Assembly (NCBI GenBank): GCA_951217055.1
Contig: OX578286.1
Span: 11,233,550 to 11,297,549 of the forward strand
DNA from: Gerris lacustris
Taxonomy: Eukaryota > Arthropoda > Insecta > Hemiptera > Gerridae
Direction of reading: 5' to 3'
Length of the DNA stretch: 64,000 bases
Shown here: piece by piece, positions 56,878 to 64,000 of the stretch
Layout of the letters: each line of letters begins with the position of its first letter
Position numbering within the stretch: position 1 is the first letter of the stretch
Position numbers and translations under genes: made by a program
Notes under the pieces: generated by a model
The model's database searches: none
The model's input: only the letters and a program-made list of their open reading frames with translations
What the model was told of the DNA's origin: nothing

Positions 56878-57174
56878 AATAAACAGCTTGGTTTTCCGGT
56901 GAAATCTTCGTCCCAAAAGGGATGAAGTCTGACGTTTCGCTTCCACTACTGGAAGCATCTTCAAGGATGTGGTGCATCGTGATGTTTACTTGAAGAAAAA
57001 ACAAGACATAGTCAGTATGACTGATGATAATACTGACTGTATGTCTTTTAGTTGCTTCAAGTAAACATCACGATGCACAACACCCCTGAAGATGCTTCCA
57101 GTAGTGGAAGCGAAACGTCGGACTTCAACCCCTTCCTGACTCGGATTTCACCGGAAAACCAAGCTGTTTATAAT
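56878..57174. mobile_element. Foldback element 2 with a stem-loop-GAAAC motif in each arm
   Basis: The two arms (about 56878-56997 and 57053-57174) are complementary except near 56905-56930, and the spacer is itself partly palindromic (AGACATAGTCAGTAT with ATACTGACTGTATGTCT). On the plus strand the right arm reads CTGAAGA (57086-57092), T, then GCTTCCA-GTAG-TGGAAGC, then GAAAC. That order recalls a hammerhead core but has an extra T and no usable stem III. The class may be Penelope-like, which is an inference. Confidence 0.75.
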
Positions 57175-57179
57175 TGATC

Positions 57180-57525
57180 AAAGTTTATCAGAGTTCATCC
57201 CTGTTATTAAAACAACTTATACAATTTTTATGGATTTTTATTAAATGCCATTTACTTGATAAACAAGTTAAATTTCTAAACACGCAAATATTTGTTTCAC
57301 TGTTGGATCCAAGTTTCAAATTTGGAATTAACGTAGTCATGATAGCTCAGTTAGTCATACACATGCGCATATGATTAATTTTATACTCAAATGACTATTC
57401 GTTTAGTCATATTAAACGAGGAAGCTATCTAATTGATATATTTATTTGTTTTTCTGAAAAAGAAAGAAAGCTTCTACGATAAGACTAAATAAATGAAAAA
57501 TGATTAAATGATAGAAGAGTGATTA
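57180..57525. other. AT-rich spacer
   Basis: The frame at 57174-57374 has no domain. Nothing supported. Confidence 0.5.
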
Positions 57526-57527
57526 AG

Positions 57528-58085
57528 ATAAGCTATGTGAGACACCAATTGGCAGAATTTACTTTATTAAGAAGAAAGAAAGACTATATGTGAGTGACTA
57601 AGATTAGCTATGAGCCACACTAATTGGCAGACTTTACTTTATTAAGGAGAAAGAAAGACTATATGTGAGTGACTAAGATTAGCTATGAGCCACACTAATT
57701 GGCAGAGTTTACTTTATTAAGAAGATAGAAAGACTATATGTGAGTGACTAAGATTAGCTATGAGCCACACTAATTGGCAGACTTTACTTTATTAAGGAGG
57801 AAGAAAGACTATATGTGAGTGACTAAGATTAGCTATGAGCCACACTAATCGCAGACTTTATTAAGGAGGAAGAAAGACTATATGTGAGTGACTAAGATTA
57901 GCTATGAGCCACAATAATTGGTAGACTTTACTTTATTAAGAAGAAAGAAATACCATATGTGAGTGACTAAGATTAGCTATGAGCCACACTAATTGGCAGA
58001 CTTTACTTTATTAAGGAGGAAGAAAGACTATATGTGAGTGACTAAGATTAGCTATATGCGACACTTATTGGCAGACTTTGGTCTA
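57528..58085 (+). repeat. 75-bp minisatellite, 8 copies, built on a family A terminus
   Basis: Unit starts (AGCTATG) lie at 57531, 57606, 57681, 57756, 57831, 57900, 57975 and 58050. One unit is six bases shorter. The part AGCTATGAGCCACACTAATT followed by GGCAGACTTT is the left end of family A in minus orientation. The rest (ACTTTATTAAGGAGGAAGAA, AGACTATATGTGAGTGACTA) is array-specific. Confidence 0.95.
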
Positions 58086-58089
58086 TGAA

Positions 58090-58385
58090 AATGGAGAAAA
58101 TTACATCCAGCATTTTCCATTAGAGCAAAGGGATTCTTGTAATTAGGATCCTAGTGTGTGTGAGGGGGTTAATTTTATTTACTGAATTAAATATAAAACT
58201 ACAAAACCATTCTTTATAGTTTGTAAGTATAATAATAGCTAATAGTATAACAGTATATGAATATAAATCATCAGAAACTATACAACCTGTTGACATGATA
58301 AATGGTAAATTTGGGTTTTGGAAAAGTTAAAAAAAAGATAAATGTATATCTATATACTGAGTTTAACAGTTAGTTCAACAAAACT
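58090..58385. other. AT-rich spacer
   Basis: Nothing recognised. Confidence 0.5.
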
Positions 58386-58720
58386 TATCTAGATCCCGCA
58401 TGAGTAGACCCTGTGTCTAGTGGGTTGTCATCGAATTGTATTGAGTTTAGGTTAGCGGACGTCAAATTGGAATCGATGGGGTTCTGTAGTATACAGGTGC
58501 GATAAGTATCGGAACCACAACATCCCAGCATATATATATATGTATAGAGGGAGAGAGATGGAGGGAGATCTTTCCAACCTGTCATTCCATCGTGATATTT
58601 CCGACGTACCCCCCTCCTATCAGTAGTAATACCTCTAAAATCGATGCCCGAGTTCATGCATCATTGTGACGAGCTCCTTAGTATCGCGGCATCTCTATGT
58701 TTGCGGTTGTGGTTTGGAAA
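58385..58720 (-). pseudogene. Possible decayed coding segment, minus strand, identity unknown
   Basis: A 90-codon frame (58385-58657) has a balanced amino-acid composition unlike the repeat-driven frames elsewhere, for example G-C-C-G-S-D-T-Y-R-T-C-I-L-Q-N-P-I-D. A short (TA)n lies inside it. In another minus frame just upstream, the residues E-L-V-T-M-M-H-E-L-G-H-R-F precede a stop. This resembles the HELGH zinc-binding core of metzincin proteases, but the following G..H is missing in that frame. It may be a broken gene or chance. I do not assign a function. Confidence 0.25.
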
Positions 58721-58724
58721 GGGT

Positions 58725-58995
58725 TCAGACTGATTTGTAACCTCAAATATTTCATGATGCCACACATCTATTAAATAGTACTTAATAAATGTGTTTATTT
58801 TGTTGTTAGTAACAATAACAGATATTGATATCATTATTTTAGCATTCAGAAAATGGTGGAACCAACAATTATAATTAATAATAATTCTAAGATCAATATT
58901 GATTTGTATAAATGTATTAGATAATATTCTAAAAACGATTAACGAGCGTATGCGTTCTATTATTTAAGGTGAAATTCTGAAATCAATTAGATTAT
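58725..58995. other. AT-rich spacer
   Basis: Nothing recognised. Confidence 0.5.
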
Positions 58996-59000
58996 AAAAA

Positions 59001-59588
59001 TAGACTGCCAATTAATGTGGCATATAACTTCCTCGAATCATATAACTCACTTTATTGATTTTATGCTTTTACAAGCCATTATTGTCTAATTATTTTGTTT
59101 CCCCCGTTATTTAATCAGTCAAAGTTGCTTTGATTTTTACATGAGTTACAGTTTTAATTTAGCAAAAGTTAAAGAGCGCAGACGGTTCATATTAATCTGA
59201 GGCTATCTGCAGGTTACTTTCGATAAACTATAAAAGTTTCATACAAATCAGATAAGTATTTGTGAAGCTATAGATGTAAATAAATGTATGTTTGTGTGCA
59301 TGTGGAAGAGAAAAAAATGAGCGCAGAAGGTTAAAACTTATATGGGACCAACAATGGGCTACTCATGACCTACCCCCCAAATTTCATTAAAATCGGACTT
59401 GTAGTTTTTAAGATACGTTGGTTCGCAAAATTCGAACGACAGACAGACAGACACGGAACCAAAAATGATCCCTGATGTCTGAATTTGATTTCTGTCTTGA
59501 AATTTTTGAAATCGGAGACCTAAAAATGTTTAGTTCTTCAGAACGATCACATAGCTTCCGTTACCTTCGGTAAGCTCGGAAGCAAAAT
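59001..59588 (+). mobile_element. Family A, near-complete plus copy 12
   Basis: It runs from TAGACTGCCAATTAATGTGG to GGTAAGCTCGGAAGCAAAAT. It carries the full order of blocks, a short GACA tract and both terminal hairpins intact. It is one of the best reference copies in the window. Confidence 0.93.
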
Positions 59589-59787
59589 GAGTGTGTTCTA
59601 AAAGAGTAAGTTGGTTGCGGAAAAGGATGCACTGTGCGTACAAGGTTGACATTTATACAAGATCATCAATGGTCTAATTCTCGTATACTGTATACATTTC
59701 ATTCATTCACATTAGATGGACGACGTTTTAAAATAATTAGTGGTAATAGACAGTATGTATGCCCTAATACAACACCCCTGTTGGCTT

Positions 59788-60152
59788 AAAAAGTTTCATA
59801 CAAATCAGATAAGTACTTTTGAAGCTATAGGTGTAAATACATATATGTTTGTGCGCATGTGGAACTGAAACAAATGAGCGCAGAAGGTTAAAACTTATAT
59901 GGGACCAACAATGGGCTAATCATGATCTACCACCCACATTTCATTAAAATCGGACGTGTAGTTTTTAAGATATGTTGGATCGCAAAATTGACCGACAGAC
60001 AACAGAACGACAGACAGACACGGAACCAAAAATGTTCCCTGACGTCTGAAACGGATTTCTGTCTAGGAATTTTTTAAGTAGGACACCTAAAAATGTTTCG
60101 TTCTTCAGAACGATCACGTAGCTTCCGTTGCCTTCGGTAAGCTCGGAAGCAA
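59788..60152 (+). mobile_element. Family A, 5'-truncated plus copy 13
   Basis: It starts at AAAGTTTCATACAAATCAG and continues to CTTCGGTAAGCTCGGAAGCA. It follows copy 12 by 200 bases in the same orientation, with a mini GACA tract containing ACAGAACGACAGACAG. Confidence 0.9.
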
Positions 60153-60319
60153 TTTAACAGAATAAAGTATAGTTTTGCTGTCGTAGCTCGGATACAATAG
60201 ATGCGTATTCGGCCGAATAATCAAAGACATTAGAAGTTATATAACATGGTTACTTTGGCTGCAGCCGCTTCTTCCCCAATAAGCACGTACACGTCCGAAC
60301 AACCTTTACCATTTTATAT

Positions 60320-60600
60320 TTGCTTCCAAGCTTACCCAAGGTAACGGAAGCTATGTGATCGTTTTGAAGAACAAAATATTTTATGTCTCCGATTTAAAAA
60401 ATTCCAAAACTGGAAGTCTGAAATCCGTTTAGACAACGGGGAAAATGTTTGGTTCTATGTCTGCCTGCCGCTCAACTTTTACGAACCAACTTATCTTAAA
60501 CTCTACGCGTCCAAAACCTATATCTTCAAAACCACTTATCTTATTTTTATGAAATTTGTATGGTTTATTGAAAAAGTATCAGCGATTTAGCTCAAAGATC
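60320..60600 (-). mobile_element. Family A, minus fragment 14
   Basis: It begins TTGCTTCCAAGCTTACCCAA with a damaged hairpin, then GTGATCGTTTTGAAGAAC. It skips the central part (from ACGCGTCC to TATATCTTCAAAACCACTTA) and ends near TGGTTTATTGAAAAAG. An internal deletion relative to copy 11 is evident. Confidence 0.82.
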
Positions 60601-60724
60601 AATAGAATTTTTTTGTGGAGTGAGCAAACAAAGGACAACCGGCAATTATTGTATAATAAGATTCTACGTATATTACTATTATTATATCAGCAATTTAATA
60701 CAATGTTTGCTCACTACAATAGGC

Positions 60725-61116
60725 TACACAATTTGTGAGAGACACCAAGGGATGTGCCAAGCAAGCGTGACACATAGGAACTGTTCCAACATCAGACATT
60801 ACGTCATTAAGATGTTGGCTCGGCATTACGCCATGTCCTACATTAAATTGCTGTTGTGTTTTGCCAGCCAAGCAAGCATAGCGTTATAAGAGCACGCTCG
60901 TCTCTGATAAGCCCTATATCTGATCTTCTTGATCTGGTATAGGTCCAGAGTTGGGTGGGCATCGTCGGGCCCCTGATGAGTCGGACACGACGAAACGATG
61001 CAGGACATGGAGTAATGCCGGGCCAACATCTTAATGACGTAATGCCTGATGTTGGAACAGTTCCTATGTGTCACGCTTGCGTGGCACATCCCTTGGTGTC
61101 TCTCACAAATTGTGTA
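60725..61116. mobile_element. Foldback element 3, 119-bp arms, carrying a hammerhead core
   Basis: Arms at 60725-60843 and 60998-61116 are inverted copies with few mismatches. The outer ends read TACACAATTTGTGAGAGACA and TGTCTCTCACAAATTGTGTA, with TA at both borders. The 154-base centre contains a complete hammerhead ribozyme core on the plus strand that overlaps the first bases of the right arm. Open frames across the arms mirror each other and are not genes. Confidence 0.88.
60959..61001 (+). ncRNA. Hammerhead ribozyme core (type III order, minimal stem I)
   Basis: All conserved elements are present in order. Stem III 5' strand is GCATCGT, with the cleavage-site C at 60966 (GUC). GGGCCC (60967-60972) is followed by CTGATGA (60973-60979). 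Stem II is GTCG-GACA-CGAC (60980-60991), then GAAA (60992-60995) and CGATGC, which with the last A completes a 7-bp stem III. The catalytic residues C3, G5, G8, A9, G12, A13, A14 and the A15.1-U16.1 pair all match the known consensus. The weak point is stem I. GGGCCC cannot close a hairpin by itself but is self-complementary, so two molecules could pair. Activity is not shown by the sequence alone. Confidence 0.8.
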
Positions 61117-61119
61117 TAC

Positions 61120-61440
61120 TATTATTATGCTTATGATTTTTACTTAAATATTTTTCTTTAAGTTCGATTGACACTTGAAACAAGGTTAACTGGACTGCGT
61201 TATCACGCGGTAGTAATCACTGTTTACGGCTACTATAATACTTAAAGATGGCGTCAACAAACGACAAGAAAATACATCGGAACTAGCTATTATATGTGAC
61301 GGTTGAGTATCGTACACAGTATTGTTAGTTACTTCTTATCACAATTGCTATAATGTAATATGATCCTTGTCTAATTCAATTTAGACACATTACAGCGTAT
61401 ATCATTCAAAGAAATTCGACACTAGTTCAATATAGATAGT
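61120..61440. other. Spacer
   Basis: No recognised element. Confidence 0.45.
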
Positions 61441-61444
61441 TATT

Positions 61445-61758
61445 CAAATATTACTCCAAATCAAAGTGGTCAGCTGCCAAGGGACAAACTAACACCAACT
61501 TGATTTTCAGTCTACTAACTAATTTTGTACGCAGGATCATGAAAATCACATTGTCCACCGTTCTTGATGAGACATGGCCGCTCTCCACTATTTTGTTTTT
61601 ATCAAAAGCCTATTGCCAAGCTATGTCCCGCAGACGAACTTAGCCAACCACATATTCTTATTACGCACTAAAAGATTAACATAAACACAAAATTCTAGCT
61701 TGATGTTAGTCAGACACTTCTTTGCACGCTATCTCCTGGACTATAAGCTTGGAAGCAA
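61445..61758 (+). repeat. Family D, plus copy 2, ending in a family A-like terminus
   Basis: It aligns with 55207-55505 over its whole length but has no left arm. Its end, CTATAAGCTTGGAAGCAAAA, matches the last bases of family A (TAAGCTCGGAAGCAAAA), unlike copy 1. It contains an in-frame stop and a frameshift relative to copy 1. Confidence 0.75.
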
Positions 61759-61759
61759 A

Positions 61760-62985
61760 ATAATTAAATTAAACAAATGACATATTTGTTGGTAATCTCT
61801 ACAACTAACAAAGTTATTCTAAAAATAACTTATAATTTTGCATTATGCAAAGGATGTAGGGAATGAAATAAATACAATTTACAGTTGTAACGAAGTTAAG
61901 AGAGACGATAAAGAAGAAGAAGAAGAAGTAAAAAGAAGAATTCTACTCAAGTCGAAGTTAAACCAATGGGAAATGGTTGACAGTCCTGAAATGGCGTCTT
62001 GAAGAACTCACTCATGCGCTTGGCTAGGAAAGAAAAAAAAAACCTTCATCCTGGCACGTGATATGAACTTCAAATGTCATCTTTCTTTATTTCAAAAACC
62101 TTTCCTTGTTTCAGTTTTGTTCGAACGTTCATTTTATTCAAGTTGCAAGGAAGGTGCTTGTTTTCTCTTAGAAGGATGAGAAGGAGAGAAGAAGTCGAAG
62201 AAGGACGAAAGAAGTCGATGGGGTTCAGCTCCTTCTTGGTCTTTCAGAATGACTTGAATACATGACGAGAAAAAGAATCCTTCTCCTTAGCACAGGGAAC
62301 TTATGGAAAAGGAAGACGACGACACCTTTTTCCAAGACAATGGTTAACCAAAGGAGTACCGGTAGAACAATACCTCCATACCCCTTTCTTTTCTCCAAAG
62401 TTTTTTTTTTTCATTTTAAAAAAAAGGAAGACTTCTTCAACGAGCAATTCATGCAATGTACTCGTGGGTAGCCCGTACCGAATTATCAATGACGTCCTTC
62501 GAGCACTGAAAAATTATTATAACCAAAGTCTTCTTGGCGCTGGTTCAGAAAGCCACGGAGTTCGAACAGAGCCCTACCCACGCTTCTATAAACACTTCAT
62601 TTTCTCCCGCCTTCTAACTAACAACAAGCCGGCAACAGACGCCTGTTCTTTTTTTGTGTGTACTTCCAACCTTTGGTCATGGTTTAACCTATCTAATTTA
62701 AAGTTGACTCGTGTCTATTTTATTCCCGAAAGATTTTTTTTTTCTGGTTTGTACTACAATGAGGTATAACCTAACACTAAAAAAAAAAATGATTCATTTA
62801 AGAAGGAAATAATAAAAGAGGAATTTGATCATACTTGACCTTGTAACCATATGGTCTATTTTACACACCTTACAAATACTATGCTTGTGAGAGGTGGTTT
62901 GAGAGGTTAAACTTTAGTTATTGTCATACTTTAATTACAGATATTAATAGCTTTGCTGCTTAAACAAGTAATTAGATAGCTTAAG
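61760..62985. other. Largely unique segment with balanced composition
   Basis: An (AAG)n run lies at about 61912-61932. About 61960-62770 has few repeats and several short frames, including 101 codons at 62464-62769, but none shows a domain or sits in a clear exon context. It is the most gene-like stretch by composition. It could be an untranslated exon or regulatory DNA, or simply unique spacer. Confidence 0.35.
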
Positions 62986-62991
62986 CATAAT

Positions 62992-63625
62992 AATTTCAAG
63001 ATAAAAAGAACTTTTTATATACTACGTTTTTAACATTTCTGTTGAATCGTATGTAATGTTGACAATATATTATAATTGTTATTGTTATATAATATATAAT
63101 GTTTGTGAAAAAAAAAAAATAGTTCCGAATTTATTTACTTCACATAAATGACAACCATCTAGAGAGCTGACCTTAAACTATAAAAGGACAAATCTTTGTA
63201 CAACGAATCTCCCCAACACTAAATCTAAACCGTGCCATCGATATATTTGAAATAATATAAATAATATAATGGATATATTTCCTGTTTTGCTGTCATTCAA
63301 TTTTTATCTCTTATTTATTTAGAAAAATCACAAATTTTAAACCCGTCAAAATGAAGATTTCGTAAATATGGGACATGGCAAAAAAAAAAATAACTTACGG
63401 ATTTTTTCCGAACTATTTTTCCATACAGCAAAATTGGCTGAAAACCAATTAAATTCAGCTGAAAGATGGCTAAAAGTATTAAAATAATGCATTGTCATTG
63501 TGTTCCGAGCTATGCTAAAAGTTTCAAATGTCTAGCTATTCGGGAAGTTAGTTAAAAATCGATTGCCAGATTTGTACCGGACAAACAAACAAACAAGAAA
63601 GCAACCTAATAATAACGTAGTAAAA
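62992..63625 (+). mobile_element. Family C (TACTACG) MITE, second plus copy
   Basis: CTACGTTTTTA at 63022 and AATAACGTAG ending at 63620 are bordered by TA. It is about 599 bp and closely similar to 52851-53421 along its whole length. It has a shorter A run and an insertion near 63300-63330, plus a small duplication (ACTATTTTTCCATACAGC). Confidence 0.88.
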
Positions 63626-63679
63626 ACTGATTATAAAAAAATAATGTTGGGTAAAAGCTAATGTGATGGTAATGTCATT

Positions 63680-64000
63680 TTTACTTTTTTCACATACGGA
63701 GAAAGTATTGTGTTGGGGTTAAAATTGGATTTGTAGATTTTGATGGATTTACACGTTCAGAGTCCAAAAACGTGGCTTTTTAAAAAAATGGCTGTCTTCG
63801 TCTGTGCAGACCAAATTCGGTATACATGTTCAGAAAAATCAAACCCCGAGGTGAAACCGAGAAATTATGGGCTCCAAATTATGGGACACTATCCCCCAAA
63901 AACTCTTAAAATAAATTATTTCCGATGGTTTTTATTATGAAAATTCTAAAATGTTAGCTATTTATATATAAATCTAACGATATAAGTCGTCTCCCCAGGA
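63680..64000 (+). repeat. Family B dispersed repeat, copy 2, cut by the window end
   Basis: It shares GGAGAAAGTATTG, GTGCAGAC, GGTATACATGTTCAGAAAAA and CCCCGAGGTGAAAC.GAGA with 52430-52815 and is still matching at the last base of the window. Here family B follows family C, whereas at 52.4 kb it precedes it. Confidence 0.75.

Noticed and set aside
60620..61161. Several mirror-image frames
   Set aside because: They are the two arms of a foldback element read on opposite strands.
1..64000. Bacterial, organelle or viral origin; telomeric repeats
   Set aside because: No operons, no rRNA or organelle genes, no viral coding regions and no telomere-type repeat runs were found. The repeat content is that of an animal nuclear genome.

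Overview
This window reads as non-coding eukaryotic DNA, most likely from an arthropod and perhaps a hemipteran insect. The evidence is a very high AT content, long (TA)n runs, decayed non-LTR reverse transcriptase (RT) fragments, tRNA-headed SINE-like copies, several families of short non-autonomous transposons, and the complete lack of any credible protein-coding gene. I cannot name the species. The open frames present are almost all produced by microsatellites or by tandem repeats whose period is a multiple of three.

Layout. 1-9 kb: AT-rich spacer with minisatellites (35, 48, about 101 and 113 bp periods), a TIR element with a perfect 8-bp target duplication (5924-6147), and (TA)n tracts. 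9.2-12.6 kb: four short fragments of one reverse transcriptase box (GVPQG...GPILF) in mixed orientation. 12.6-16.5 kb: minisatellites, including nine identical 40-bp units, and a TA-flanked MITE. 16.5-31 kb: copies of the dominant dispersed repeat (family A) separated by at least nine minisatellite fields. 31-34 kb: a MITE whose central palindrome has become a 75-bp satellite. 34.7-38 kb: 92-bp, about 57-bp and 71-bp arrays. 40-51.7 kb: more MITE copies (one carrying a 0.8-kb insertion), three linked family A pieces, SINE-like copies, and 47-bp and 64-bp arrays. 52-64 kb: B and C dispersed repeats, an hAT-like element with a perfect 8-bp duplication (54290-55176), two foldback elements, a 75-bp array seeded by a family A end, and a foldback that holds a canonical hammerhead ribozyme core (60959-61001).

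No metabolic or cellular pathway can be reconstructed. What connects the parts is transposon biology. Family A (at least 11 pieces), the ACTCCCC MITE (8 copies), family C (3 copies) and the foldbacks have inserted into one another, and pieces of at least two of them have been amplified into tandem arrays. The least repeat-like and most gene-like composition lies at 24.9-25.3, 26.6-27.4, 58.4-58.7 and 61.9-62.8 kb, but no gene can be supported in any of them. Coordinates given as approximate were read by eye and may be off by several bases.
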